NCBI RefSeq assembly: GCF_900602065.1
Contig: NZ_UWFN01000310.1
Location: forward strand, 310,001-374,000
DNA: 64,000 bases
Direction: 5' to 3'
Source: Pseudomonas viridiflava
Lineage (GTDB): Bacteria; Pseudomonadota; Gammaproteobacteria; Pseudomonadales; Pseudomonadaceae
Under the pieces are notes generated by a model that made no database searches, was not told the origin of the DNA, and worked only from the letters and a program-made list of their open reading frames with translations. A program made the translations under genes and the position numbers. How positions within the stretch are numbered: the stretch's first letter is position 1; every line of letters begins with the position of its first letter. Below are positions 35,267-44,734 of the stretch, piece by piece.

Positions 35267-36064
35267 ATGTCGCAACAGGTGTTTTTCGCTCACGCCAACG
35301 GTTTTCCGTCTGGTACCTACAGCAAGCTATTCACGGCACTGGCGCCGGACTACGCAGTGAGTCATCTCGATCAGCATGCCCACGATCCACGCTTCCCGGT
35401 GGATGATAACTGGCTGAATCTGGTGGATGAGTTGATTCATCATCTGCGAGAGCAGCCCGAGCCGGTGTGGGGCGTCGGGCATTCTCTGGGCGGTGTGCTG
35501 CATTTGCACGCAGCGATGCGCTGCCCTGAACTGTATCGCGGGGTGGTCATGCTCGATTCACCGGTGTTGACCCTCGCTGATCAATGGATGATTCGCGCCG
35601 CCAAACGTTTTGGTTTCATCGATCGCATCACCCCGGCCGGGCGCACGCTGGGGCGTCGCGAAGCGTTTGCTGACATTGAGTCTGCGCGTCTGTACTTCTC
35701 TGGCAAAACCCTGTTCCGCCGTTTTGATCCTGAATGTCTGGATGCTTACCTGCAACATGGCTTGCAGAGTGATGGCGAGCAACTGCGTCTGCGTTTCGAT
35801 CCCGCCACGGAAATCAGTATTTACCGCAGCGTGCCGCATATCAGCCCAGGCCAGTCCCGGCAGCTCAAACTGCCGCTGGCCGTGGTGCGTGGCGAGCACA
35901 GTCGTGTCGTGATGCGCCATCATGCGCGTTCCGTCAGGCGGATGCCCCAAGGGGAATATCTGTCGATGCCGGGCGGGCATATGTTTCCGCTGGAGAGCCC
36001 TGAAGCCACGGCGCAGATGCTCAAGGCACTGTTCAGCCGCTGGACTGCAGGTGTCGACGCATGA
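35267..36064 (+). CDS. Alpha/beta hydrolase
   Basis: 265 residues. The nucleophile elbow is VGHSLGGVLHLHA; the other triad members are probably in the region LPLAVVRGEHSRV and the histidine of MPGGHMFPLESPE. It begins MSQQVFFAHANGFPSGTY, as in the PA1621-type hydrolases found at this place in other pseudomonads. Overlaps the next hydrolase by ATGA. Confidence 0.85.
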   Translation: MSQQVFFAHANGFPSGTYSKLFTALAPDYAVSHLDQHAHDPRFPVDDNWLNLVDELIHHLREQPEPVWGVGHSLGGVLHLHAAMRCPELYRGVVMLDSPVLTLADQWMIRAAKRFGFIDRITPAGRTLGRREAFADIESARLYFSGKTLFRRFDPECLDAYLQHGLQSDGEQLRLRFDPATEISIYRSVPHISPGQSRQLKLPLAVVRGEHSRVVMRHHARSVRRMPQGEYLSMPGGHMFPLESPEATAQMLKALFSRWTAGVDA

Positions 36065-36915
36065 GTCATTCAGTGGAAGAAGTACGTCTAAGCCTGCCGC
36101 ACATCGAGTTGGCGGCGCATTTGTACGGTCCTGAAGACGGCAAGCCAGTCATTGCGTTGCATGGCTGGCTCGACAATGCCAACAGCTTTGCCCGGCTTGC
36201 ACCGATGCTCCCTGGGTTGCGCATTGTTGCGCTGGACCTGGCCGGGCATGGTCATTCCAGCCACCGCCCGCCAGGCGCGAGTTATGCGCTGGCTGATTAC
36301 GTTCACGACGTATTGCAGGTTGCCGAACAGCTCGGCTGGCAGCAGTTTTCATTGCTGGGCCATTCTTTGGGGGCGATTATTTCGGTGTTCCTGGCGGGTG
36401 CACTGCCTGATCGTGTGTCGCGGCTGGCGCTGATCGATGGGCTGGTACCGCCTTCCGGTGAGGCAGATAACGCAGCTGAACAGATGGGCAAGTCTTTACA
36501 GGCGCAGTTGCGTCTGGCGAACAAGCGCAAGCCGGTCTATCCCGATCAAGAGCAGGCGATTTGCGCCCGAATGAAAGGGGCGGTCGCCGTCACCCATGAA
36601 GCCGCCGAGTTGCTGGCCCAGCGCGGCTTGATGCCGGTGCCGGGTGGTTACACATGGCGCAGTGACGAGCGCCTGACGTTGCCCTCGGCCATTCGCATAA
36701 CGCGGCCGCAAGCCATGGCGTTCGTCGAGGCCATTCGCTGTCCGACACATTTGGTAGTAGCTTCTCAGGGGTTACTGGCGCAGCAGGAAGCGTTGCTTTC
36801 AACGTTGCCTTTTGAGGTTTCAGGCCTGTCAGGAGGCCATCATCTGCATCTCAACGATCCCGTCGGCGCGCGTGCTGTTGCAGACTGTTTCAATCGCTTC
36901 TTCGCTGCGCCTTGA
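36061..36915 (+). CDS. Alpha/beta hydrolase
   Basis: 284 residues. Nucleophile elbow LLGHSLGAIISVFL after the oxyanion-hole HGWLDNANSF; the catalytic histidine is in SGGHHLHLNDP. Translationally coupled to the preceding hydrolase, although the two are not close copies. The substrate is unknown. Confidence 0.87.
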   Translation: MSHSVEEVRLSLPHIELAAHLYGPEDGKPVIALHGWLDNANSFARLAPMLPGLRIVALDLAGHGHSSHRPPGASYALADYVHDVLQVAEQLGWQQFSLLGHSLGAIISVFLAGALPDRVSRLALIDGLVPPSGEADNAAEQMGKSLQAQLRLANKRKPVYPDQEQAICARMKGAVAVTHEAAELLAQRGLMPVPGGYTWRSDERLTLPSAIRITRPQAMAFVEAIRCPTHLVVASQGLLAQQEALLSTLPFEVSGLSGGHHLHLNDPVGARAVADCFNRFFAAP

Positions 36916-37033
36916 CTTGCGTCAGGCAACTGTCGAGGCTGGGCGGGTTGAAACAGGAATCAATCATGATGGATCTATGTATCGCTGCACCTTTTAAACT
37001 GCCCGTAAACGCTTTCTTCCCGAACGTGACGCA

Positions 37034-37864
37034 ATGAGCGCGCGTATGGGGGTTACTCGTGCATTTGGATTGACCTTGTGTGCATCTGCACTCAGTACAT
37101 CCTTGTGGGCTGCCGACGTCCCCGGCAGCAGCGATCTGCAGATCGTGCCGAGGCTGACGGATGCCGAGATTGTCGATTACCGTCCTGCTGCCGAGCTTGA
37201 GCGCATCTATCCCATGGGTTCGATCCGCAAAATCAGCGGGCAATTGCGCTTTGATGGCCAGATCAATGCCCGCGGCAATGTCACTGGCGTGACCTATCAG
37301 CTACCTGCTGAACGTACCTCATACGAGGCTTTTACCGCTGCTCGCGAAGCGTTGCAGGCGCAAGGTGCCGAGCTGTTGTTCTGGTGTCAGGCAAGGGATT
37401 GCGGCGAAAGCAGCCTATGGGCCAACGAAGTGTTCGGCAACGCCAAACTGTACGGTGCTGACGAGCAACAGGCTTATCTGTTGCTGCGGCTGGCCGAGCC
37501 AAAGGCCGACACGCTGGTTGCCCTATACAGCATTACGCGTGGTAATCGCCGGGCCTATCTCCATGTAGAGCAGTTCGACTCCGCTGCGCCTCTCGGCGAA
37601 CTGATGCCCACTTCGGGTACGCTGCTTCGGCAATTGAAAAGCACCGGTAAGCTAGCGCTGCCAAAACTGATTGGCGCGCCTCAGGACGCGTGGCTGACAG
37701 TGTTGTCGCGTGGTCTGAATCTGGACAGCAGCTTGCGTGCCACGGTCTCGGGTCCGCAGGCTGAAGCCTGGCGTCAGGCACTGGTTGGTAAAGGCGTGCG
37801 AGCGGCGCGACTGGAGGCGGGAACCGGCGATACCCCCGGGCTACTTATCGAACTCATTCGCTGA
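37034..37864 (+). CDS. DUF4892 domain-containing exported protein
   Basis: 276 residues. Signal peptide of about 26 residues (cleavage after SLWA). The mature part corresponds to the DUF4892 family of pseudomonads: the segments LVPR-like DLQIVPRLTDAEIVDYR, ELLFWCQARDCGESSLWAN with a cysteine pair, and YGADEQQAYLLLRL are distinctive. Function unknown; envelope location expected. Confidence 0.82.
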   Translation: MSARMGVTRAFGLTLCASALSTSLWAADVPGSSDLQIVPRLTDAEIVDYRPAAELERIYPMGSIRKISGQLRFDGQINARGNVTGVTYQLPAERTSYEAFTAAREALQAQGAELLFWCQARDCGESSLWANEVFGNAKLYGADEQQAYLLLRLAEPKADTLVALYSITRGNRRAYLHVEQFDSAAPLGELMPTSGTLLRQLKSTGKLALPKLIGAPQDAWLTVLSRGLNLDSSLRATVSGPQAEAWRQALVGKGVRAARLEAGTGDTPGLLIELIR

Positions 37865-37967
37865 GTAGCGCTCTTATCCGCTTCCACGGCGAACACTGAC
37901 GTTGTCACTGTTCGCCGGTATGCTTCACTTCTGATGTCCTGACGATTCTTGACTGGAAAACCGCCCC

Positions 37968-39014
37968 ATGTTCAATAACGACCGTCTGTTGGTGCAGATT
38001 CTGCTCCTGGCGCTACTGGGTGCCTGTGTCTGGGTGATGGCGCCGTTCTGGTCGGCGCTGTTCTGGGGCGCAGTGCTGGCATTTGCCAGTTGGCCTCTGA
38101 TGCGCCTGCTGACCCGCTGGCTCAAGGGGCGCGAGTCTCTAGCGGCGCTGATTCTGAGTCTGGGCTGGATGATCCTGGTGGCCGCACCGCTGGTCTGGCT
38201 GGGGTTCAACCTGGCGGACCACGTACGTGACGTCACTGTGTTGATCAAAGACATACAGGTTGATGGGTTGCCCGATCCTCCGGGTTGGCTGGGCAGTGTC
38301 CCGCTGGTAGGTGAGCGCCTGGTTGCATTCTGGAACAGCATTGATCAGCAGGGCGCAGCGTTGATGACCACCATCAAACCGTATCTCGGTCAGGTCGGTA
38401 ACTGGTTGTTGGCGCGCAGCGCGCAGATCGGCGGCGGCATTCTCGAACTGACCCTGAGCCTTGTGTTCGTGTTCTTCTTTTACCGTGATGGCCCGCGGCT
38501 TGCGGCGTTTGTTCTGCGGCTCTTGGAGCGATTGATCGGTGAGCGTGCGCAATATTATCTCGATCTCGTGGCTGGCACTGTGCAGCGAGTTGTCAACGGC
38601 GTGATCGGTACTGCTGCCGCACAGGCTGTGCTGGCGTTGATCGGCTTCCTGATTGCAGGTGTGCCTGGCGCGTTGGTGCTGGGCATCATGACCTTCATGT
38701 TCAGCCTGATCCCGATGGGACCGCCACTGGTGTGGATTCCCGCAACCGCCTGGCTGGCGTGGAATGGCAGTTACGGCATGGCGATTTTCCTTGCCATCTG
38801 GGGCACGTTCATCATCAGCGGGGTCGATAACGTGCTCAAGCCTTACCTGATCAGTCGCGGCGGTAACCTGCCGTTGGTTATCGTTCTGCTGGGCGTATTC
38901 GGCGGCTTGCTGGCCTTCGGTTTCATCGGGCTGTTCATTGGCCCGACACTGCTGGCGGTGGCCTACAGCCTGGTGACCGATTGGGCGCGTAGCGAGCGCC
39001 CGGCAAGAAGCTGA
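37968..39014 (+). CDS. AI-2E family transporter
   Basis: 348 residues, seven to eight membrane helices. Conserved PMGPPLVWIPATAWL and the closing GFIGLFIGPTLLAVAYSL are typical of the AI-2E (formerly UPF0118/YdiK) family, which despite the name includes Na+/H+ antiporters and uncharacterised exporters. Convergent with the MFS gene. Confidence 0.88.
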   Translation: MFNNDRLLVQILLLALLGACVWVMAPFWSALFWGAVLAFASWPLMRLLTRWLKGRESLAALILSLGWMILVAAPLVWLGFNLADHVRDVTVLIKDIQVDGLPDPPGWLGSVPLVGERLVAFWNSIDQQGAALMTTIKPYLGQVGNWLLARSAQIGGGILELTLSLVFVFFFYRDGPRLAAFVLRLLERLIGERAQYYLDLVAGTVQRVVNGVIGTAAAQAVLALIGFLIAGVPGALVLGIMTFMFSLIPMGPPLVWIPATAWLAWNGSYGMAIFLAIWGTFIISGVDNVLKPYLISRGGNLPLVIVLLGVFGGLLAFGFIGLFIGPTLLAVAYSLVTDWARSERPARS

Positions 39015-39026
39015 TCCAGGGCGCTT

Positions 39027-40277
39027 TCACACGACCGGGAGGGCGGCGTCTGTCGTCTCTTCCGGACGCTTAATGACGGTCCGGGTTTCCGGCAGCTTCA
39101 GCAGCAACAACAGCGCGGCTGTCGCAATTGCGGCAAGTGTCAGAAACGCCGCGCTATAGCCCGCATGCTGAACAATCAGCCCTGCCAGGCCGTTGCTTAA
39201 AGCAGCACCCAGACCAAATATCGTCGAAATGACCCCAAGGCTGACGCTGAAGCGCCCGGTTCCCTGAGTCAGGTCCTTGACCACCAGGGGGAATAACGCT
39301 CCGAACAATCCGGCACCGATGCCGTCGAGCAGTTGTACTGCAACCAGCCAGAACGGGTTATCGGACAGCACATACAGCACGCCGCGGATCGGCAGAATCA
39401 GAAAGCCGGCCAGCAGCAGCGGCTTACGCCCCCAGACGTCGGCCTTTGCCCCCACCAGCAGCGCCATAGGCACCATGACCCACTGTGCGGCGACGATGCA
39501 GGCCGATGTCAGCGGTGTCGCCAATTGCAGGTTCACCTCAGCGAGCTTCTGGCTCACTAACGGCAACATCGCCGCGTTGGCCAGGTGGAAGAGGGCGCAG
39601 CAGGCAGCGAACAGCAACAAGGTTTTATTGCTTGCCAATGCTTTAAGGCCTGAAGGCTGTGCGTGGTGCTGTGCATCGCCAGTGCTCAGCTCCCGAGCCA
39701 CATCGTGATCAATTGCAGCCGCGGATACGCAACTGACGGCGATGACGCTGGCGACCGCCATTGCCGCCATCAAATAGAACACTGCGATCGGGCCAAACAG
39801 GTACGCGAAACCACCTGCGAGCATGGCGGCACACGCGTTACCCGCGTGATTGAAGGTTTCGTTGCGTCCGGTGCGCCGGGTAAACGCCTTGGGGCCTGTA
39901 ATACCCAGAGAGATGGCGGCAATAGCCGGAACAAAAACCGATGCTGCGATCCCGCTGATTGCCTGGGTGATGGCAATCAGGCTGACTGAGGACGTGAAGG
40001 GCAGGATCAGACAGCTGGCGGTTACCAGTAGCGCGGCGACTGCAATCACCGCCCGTTTGTAATGAGTGCTGTCGATCAGCGCCCCGGCCGGACCTTGGGT
40101 CACCAGACCGGCGATTGCCGCGACCGTCATCACAATACCAATGCTGGCCGGATCCCAGTGATGCACCGCCAGCAGATAGATCGCGAGGTAAGGCCCAAGC
40201 CCGTCTCGAACATCGGCGAGAAAGAAATTGAGGGCATCCAGTGAACGGTTGTTGCGGCGTTGGGTATGGGCGTCCAC
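39027..40277 (-). CDS. MFS transporter
   Basis: 416 residues, 12 membrane helices. The loop between helices 2 and 3 is GPAGALIDSTHYKR, and that of the second half ADVWGRKPLL; both are forms of the MFS signature. The opening SLDALNFFLADVRDGLGPYL defines a subfamily common in proteobacteria whose substrate is not known. No neighbouring gene points to a substrate. Confidence 0.87.
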   Translation of the reverse strand: MDAHTQRRNNRSLDALNFFLADVRDGLGPYLAIYLLAVHHWDPASIGIVMTVAAIAGLVTQGPAGALIDSTHYKRAVIAVAALLVTASCLILPFTSSVSLIAITQAISGIAASVFVPAIAAISLGITGPKAFTRRTGRNETFNHAGNACAAMLAGGFAYLFGPIAVFYLMAAMAVASVIAVSCVSAAAIDHDVARELSTGDAQHHAQPSGLKALASNKTLLLFAACCALFHLANAAMLPLVSQKLAEVNLQLATPLTSACIVAAQWVMVPMALLVGAKADVWGRKPLLLAGFLILPIRGVLYVLSDNPFWLVAVQLLDGIGAGLFGALFPLVVKDLTQGTGRFSVSLGVISTIFGLGAALSNGLAGLIVQHAGYSAAFLTLAAIATAALLLLLKLPETRTVIKRPEETTDAALPVV

Positions 40278-40435
40278 GGAGTTTCTCGATCAGGCAGCTC
40301 TGATTGAGCTTTGAGCTGTCGAGGCAAAAAAGGTTTGGTGCCCTCAGGACTGTTTTTGCAATCAGCCGCGTTTTTTCGGGAAACCCTGTGCTAAAGCCGC
40401 CTGTATGACAGGCAGCTTTAGCGTTGTCGTGCACA

Positions 40436-40765
40436 TTACTGTCTTGAGAGTGCTCCACCTCTATTGTTGAGCGTGGATACCCTGTCTGACTCGATCCAGA
40501 TGGTGCTGGTGTTTCGGTTAGCGAGCTCCTTTGAATTCCAGTTATTCGCGGTCTGTGGGCTGGTAGTGCCGGTCAGGCATGACGCCTGTACATCACAATA
40601 TGAAACGGCACTGTCCACCACTGAGGGCGAAATGGCCTGTAGCTGGCAGGTTTGTGCTGCTGAGCTTTGCTGGAAGGAAGCTGCGTCACATCCCGCGTAA
40701 GCCATGCCGCTTGTTACCAGCGTGAGTGGGGCAGAAAGCATCATCCATAATGCCTGGGTTTTCAT
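40436..40765 (-). CDS. Small exported protein of unknown function
   Basis: 109 residues with a signal peptide (MKTQALWMMLSAPLTLVTSG, cleavage after AYA). The mature part has four cysteines (GCDAA, TCQLQ, YCDVQ, SCLTG) that could form two disulfides, and is rich in S, T, N and Q. ATG is preceded by GAGGATTG. I do not recognise a family. Confidence 0.65.
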   Translation of the reverse strand: MKTQALWMMLSAPLTLVTSGMAYAGCDAASFQQSSAAQTCQLQAISPSVVDSAVSYCDVQASCLTGTTSPQTANNWNSKELANRNTSTIWIESDRVSTLNNRGGALSRQ

Positions 40766-41074
40766 TTTTCAATCCTCGGTAGTTGTCAGTTCAGGTGGTT
40801 GCGATGCAACCCCCGACCTTTAAAGCATAGGGAGGAATAACCGTTACCTTGCGGGGTTACTGATCAACGGGGCGTTATGAAAAGACTGTCTTGAAATGAC
40901 GCTCGCGCCGTTAATCGCGCGGGGCGATGATGGCTCCCCGATGAGAAACTTGCGGTCAACGGCTTGCTTTCAGGCCCTCCATTTCGGCGAATGAAAAGCA
41001 TCATGATCACGGCTCAAAATTGTTGAATTCGTAACTCTCTCCAATTGTCCTACCGACATTGGGCAATGATCCGT

Positions 41075-41103
41075 CGTTGCTGAGAACTTGTTCCTCAGCA
41101 ACG
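41075..41103. promoter_or_regulatory. Perfect inverted repeat upstream of the PAS-LuxR gene
   Basis: CGTTGCTGAG and CTCAGCAACG flank nine bases (AACTTGTTC), 34 bases before the start codon. It may be an operator or an mRNA hairpin; no T run follows. The rest of the 40766-41137 gap shows no gene or repeat. Confidence 0.5.
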
Positions 41104-41137
41104 TTTCGGGTGCTCGTTGGCATGGAATGGAGGAACC

Positions 41138-42625
41138 ATGAGTCAGGCAGTCCTTGATAGAGAAACCGATCGTCGACAGTTGCAGCGCATTATTGGTGGT
41201 CTTTCTGATGGCGTTCTCTTGATCGAGCTGGATCAGAGCATTCTGTGGGCCAATGAATCCGCGCTGGAGATGCACGGCGTCAGCCACGTCAAGGAGCTGG
41301 GTAGTAACGTCAACGAATATGCTTCGCGGTTCAACCTGCGCTATCGCAACAATCACCCGCTTGCGCTGGAGAATTACCCGATCAGCCGTATCGCCGAGGG
41401 CGAGTCCTTCAGTGATGTGGTGGTGGAGGTCAGGCCGGTGGGTAACGAAGACAAATGCTGGGTGCACCGCGTGCGGAGCATGGTGCTGGATGGCCGCTCC
41501 GGTGAGCCTGAGTTAATGGCGCTGATTATCACCGACGCCACCGAACTGGCCAGTGCCGAGCAACGCTTCGAGCGAACCTTTGCTGCCAATCCGGCACCCG
41601 CCGTTATTTGCAGGCTCAGCGATTTACGTTACATCAAAGTCAATCCGGGCTTTCTGGAAATGACCGGCTACACCCGTGAGCAGGTCATCGGACGTTCCGT
41701 GTATGAGCTGGACGTTCTGGAAAACGCCGAACGCAAGGATCTGGCCATCGAACGTCTCAACGATGGCGGCACCATCCCGCAGATGCAGGCCGAGCTCAAG
41801 CTGCCCGAAGGTGGCAGCAAGCTGGTGATAGTTGCCGGACAGCCGCTGGATATCAATGAAGACGACTGCATGCTGTTTTCCTTCATGGACATGGAACCCC
41901 GTCGCAAGGTCGAGACCGCGTTGCGACAAAGCGAGGAGCGCTTTGCGAAAGCCTTTCGCCTGACCCCCGTACCGACTCTGGTATGTAACGCCGAGTCGCA
42001 GTTCGTGGTTGAGGTCAATAATGCATTCATCAACACCACCGGGTTTACGGCTCAGGAGCTGACTGGAAGATCCGTGGAAGAGTTGGGTTTCATTGACGGC
42101 AAAAAGACGTGCGAGCAGATTTTCGAGGTATTGAAGAAGACTGGCAGCATTGAAGGCATGGAGCTCAAGGTGCGCAAGCGTGGCGACGAGCTGATAGATT
42201 GCGTGCTCTCTGCCGACACTGTCGTCATTCAGGACATCCCGTGTTATTTGCTGGTGATTATGGATATCTCGGAGCGTAAGCGATCCGACCTTGAGCTGAT
42301 CGCGGCGATTGAAGAGGTCATGCAGGATGCATCATGGTTCGCGCGTTCTTTGATCGAGAAGCTTGCCAACGTCAAGAAGGGCAAGGCGCCGCAACTGCCG
42401 GGCATTTCGCTGACAGATTTGACCAGTCGTGAAAAAGACGTATTGGGTTTGATCTGTGAAGGCCTGGCAGACAAGGAAATCGCGGCACGCCTCAAGCTGG
42501 CGCCTAATACCGTGCGTAACCACGTGGCAACGATGTACTCCAAGCTGGGCGTGCACAGTCGCGCTGAGGCGATTGTCTGGGCACGCGAGCGTGCACTATT
42601 CACTAGTGACAATCGCAAGCAATAG
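41138..42625 (+). CDS. PAS-domain LuxR-type transcription regulator
   Basis: 495 residues. Three PAS domains in series: about 12-125, 135-260 (RFERTFAANPAPAVICRLSD) and 265-390 (RFAKAFRLTPVPTLVCN), then a LuxR-type helix-turn-helix at about 425-490 (LTSREKDVLGLICEGLADKE). It has neither a receiver nor an autoinducer domain, so it is a cytosolic sensor-regulator responding to a PAS ligand or redox state. ATG 41138 follows GGAGGA. Confidence 0.88.
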   Translation: MSQAVLDRETDRRQLQRIIGGLSDGVLLIELDQSILWANESALEMHGVSHVKELGSNVNEYASRFNLRYRNNHPLALENYPISRIAEGESFSDVVVEVRPVGNEDKCWVHRVRSMVLDGRSGEPELMALIITDATELASAEQRFERTFAANPAPAVICRLSDLRYIKVNPGFLEMTGYTREQVIGRSVYELDVLENAERKDLAIERLNDGGTIPQMQAELKLPEGGSKLVIVAGQPLDINEDDCMLFSFMDMEPRRKVETALRQSEERFAKAFRLTPVPTLVCNAESQFVVEVNNAFINTTGFTAQELTGRSVEELGFIDGKKTCEQIFEVLKKTGSIEGMELKVRKRGDELIDCVLSADTVVIQDIPCYLLVIMDISERKRSDLELIAAIEEVMQDASWFARSLIEKLANVKKGKAPQLPGISLTDLTSREKDVLGLICEGLADKEIAARLKLAPNTVRNHVATMYSKLGVHSRAEAIVWARERALFTSDNRKQ

Positions 42626-42658
42626 CACTAACAAAAAGTGCAAATGCACTAGTGCTAT
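42601..42658. repeat. Nested palindromes at the end of the PAS-LuxR gene
   Basis: ATAGCACTA (42622-42630) and TAGTGCTAT (42650-42658) form a perfect 9-bp stem enclosing GTGCA-AA-TGCAC. GCACTAGTGC at 42646 and CACTAGTG at 42601 are themselves palindromes, 46 bp apart. The stop codon of the regulator gene lies inside the outer stem. Confidence 0.55.
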
Positions 42659-42699
42659 CAGTGCAAATTCGTCTGGCTGATCGCGCATGGCGTTCTTTA

Positions 42700-42732
42700 C
42701 CCTGACGGTCCATTTTCTGGACCTTGTCAGGG
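42700..42732. terminator. Strong hairpin downstream of the PAS-LuxR gene
   Basis: CCCTGACGGTCCA and TGGACC-TT-GTCAGGG make a 13-bp stem with a two-base bulge and a TTTTC loop. No T run follows, so termination is uncertain. Confidence 0.45.
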
Positions 42733-42795
42733 GCCTCCGTTGCAGACTTTTAAACGCTCCCGGATTCAAGATGGCTGGCCACAGGGTGGTCAGAA

Positions 42796-43059
42796 GTGAG
42801 CTGGCTATCACAGGTCCGCCGTGAAATCGAAAGCAGCTTCGAACCTTTGGCGTGCGAGTGCGTCATTGGCGCCGACGCATCCTTGAGTGTGCGCATTTAT
42901 GATCGTGATTCGGGGCGCGTTGATCTGATGGTCATCGGTATCGCCCTTGATCAAGTGAAGACGCAGCACGACGTGGCGGCATTGATCAGCGAGTTACGTG
43001 ATGAGCTGGGCAGCGTCGGCATGAACCCTCTCGATATAGAGCCGTCCTCACAGGCTTGA
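42796..43059 (+). CDS. DUF1652 domain-containing protein
   Basis: 87 residues, GTG start. The pattern IESSFEPLACECVIGADASLS followed by RIYDRDSGRVDLMVIGI is that of DUF1652, a family almost confined to Pseudomonas, of unknown function. Its 3' end overlaps that of the convergent DUF6482 gene by 12 bases. Confidence 0.82.
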   Translation: MSWLSQVRREIESSFEPLACECVIGADASLSVRIYDRDSGRVDLMVIGIALDQVKTQHDVAALISELRDELGSVGMNPLDIEPSSQA

Positions 43060-43353
43060 ATGCCAGGGGATCGGTTCGCGGCTGGGCTGCTGCTCTGCGC
43101 TGCCCAGCCCGACCATCTCGTCATGCACGGCGGGTTGGATCAGAAACAGCGGCACCTCCGGTACACCTTTCAGATTCTTGCGAGCCTCTTCCATTGAGGC
43201 GACATGCAGGGTGTCTCCCTTGGCGTTGATCAGTGGGTGAGACTTGCCACTCTTCAATGCGTGCATGACGTAAGAGCCACCCTCCATCGCGACCAGATGG
43301 ACTTCTTCGATCTCACCTGCTTTTACATGAGTGGCCAGCTTGCTCAGTTCCAT
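43048..43353 (-). CDS. DUF6482 family protein
   Basis: 101 residues, no signal peptide. The core EEVHLVAMEGGSYVMHA and GDTLHVASMEEARKNL correspond to the DUF6482 family of small Pseudomonas proteins. Function unknown. Confidence 0.75.
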   Translation of the reverse strand: MELSKLATHVKAGEIEEVHLVAMEGGSYVMHALKSGKSHPLINAKGDTLHVASMEEARKNLKGVPEVPLFLIQPAVHDEMVGLGSAEQQPSREPIPWHSSL

Positions 43354-43442
43354 GACGTCACCTTTGTCTGCGTGGCGGGCGATTGCCTGCCTCTTCGGAT
43401 TCGAGGCGCAAGGACGGGCTGAGTTCGAACTGATGGATTAAT

Positions 43443-43851
43443 GGTCGGCGAAGTGACCTGTGCGCTGCCCGCGTCACCAGCACGGTCAACGCCATCGAGA
43501 ATCGTAGCCAGACTGTGCAGTACCCCAGCATTGATGTGGCGCGTCTGCCTGTTCAATCCAGGCACGTCAGTAAGGTGCTGGAGGTGATCCGTGAGATTGC
43601 CGAGCAGACCAATCTGCTGGCCTTGAACGCGGCTATCGAGGCTGCACGGGCGGGTGAGCAGGTTGACGCTGATCGCCACCGTTTCACAGCAGCAGGCCCA
43701 AGTGGCTCGTTCGGCTGACGGCAACCTCATGAGCATTCGCGATTTATCGATTCAGAGTGCGAATGGTGCCCATCAGGCAGCAGCGGCGAGTTCCGGGTTG
43801 TCGCGTCTGGCAGTAGACATGAACAAGCTGGTGGGACGATTCTCGCTTTAA
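43443..43851 (+). pseudogene. Remnant of a methyl-accepting chemotaxis protein gene
   Basis: One frame encodes VLEVIREIAEQTNLLALNAA through EAARAGEQ, the highly conserved signalling tip of chemoreceptors. Near 43663 the similarity jumps to another frame, which encodes QQQAQVARSADGNLMSIRDL through to LVGRFSL and a stop, the typical C-terminus. The GRGFAVVADEVR segment between them is missing. No start, sensor or membrane region precedes it. It is therefore a 5'-truncated, internally deleted and frameshifted remnant. Confidence 0.85.
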
Positions 43852-43913
43852 TTCCTGCAGGGGAGAGGTGTACCGGGCGAAAAAGCCGGTACGCCTTGTC
43901 CAGTCACTTCGTA

Positions 43914-44657
43914 TCAACCCCGTCGCTCATACGCGACGCGCAAGCGTTCACGAATATTGCTCAAATGGCGGCGCATGGCGGCTCTCGCACCGTCCGGGTC
44001 ACGATTGGCGATGGTCGCGTAGATGTCGTGATGTTCCTGGCGCAGTCTGGCGCTGTAGTCTTCGATAGCGGTATTGGCCAGGGCTGCCGAGTTGAGCCGG
44101 TTGCGGGGAATCAGTGTCAGGCCCAGATGTTCGGTGATATCGGCGAAATAGCGGTTGTCAGTGGCCAGCGCAATTTGCTGGTGAAAATCGAAATCGGCAG
44201 CCGCCGCTTCGGCTCGGCTTACCGTCGGGTCCTCGATGATCTTCAGCGCCTGGTGCATGCGCGCCAGTTGTTCCTCGGTCCTGCGCAGAGCGGCGAAGCC
44301 TGCGGAATCGACTTCGATACCGATGCGTAATTCGATGACGGCCATGACGTCGCTGAGCGTGCGGTCTGCTTGCGGGTCGATCTGATCAGCGCGCTGCCGG
44401 ACCACAAACGTGCCGATGCCATGCCGGGTTTCCACCAGCCCGTGGGATTGCAGGTGGGAAATGGCTTCTCGCACCACGGTACGACTCACGCCATGTTCCT
44501 GGGTGATATGTTTTTCCGGCGGGAGCTTGTCACCGACCTTCAGTTGGCCGTCTTCAATCATGCTGGTCAGGATATTGGCCAGCGCCAGAGTCAGATTGCG
44601 CGGACGTCTTATGGACGAGTCGGTCTCTGCTGGTTCGGAAATCGGGGTGGGGTTCAT
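43914..44657 (-). CDS. FadR-family (GntR/FCD) transcription regulator
   Basis: 247 residues. Winged helix at about 22-90 (VSRTVVREAISHLQSHGLVE) and an FCD effector domain at about 105-235, whose metal-binding residues are seen in ADFDFHQQIALATDN, QEHHDIYA and MRRHLSNI. Regulators of this type commonly control sugar-acid or hydroxyacid catabolism. It lies downstream of, and in the same direction as, the semialdehyde dehydrogenase gene, which is its probable target. Confidence 0.88.
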   Translation of the reverse strand: MNPTPISEPAETDSSIRRPRNLTLALANILTSMIEDGQLKVGDKLPPEKHITQEHGVSRTVVREAISHLQSHGLVETRHGIGTFVVRQRADQIDPQADRTLSDVMAVIELRIGIEVDSAGFAALRRTEEQLARMHQALKIIEDPTVSRAEAAAADFDFHQQIALATDNRYFADITEHLGLTLIPRNRLNSAALANTAIEDYSARLRQEHHDIYATIANRDPDGARAAMRRHLSNIRERLRVAYERRG

Positions 44658-44734
44658 GGTGTTCCACCTGATGAAAAAATGCGCTTTCCAGTCGCACCCA
44701 TTGTCGCGCTGTCAGCTATTCACGACGTTCACAT

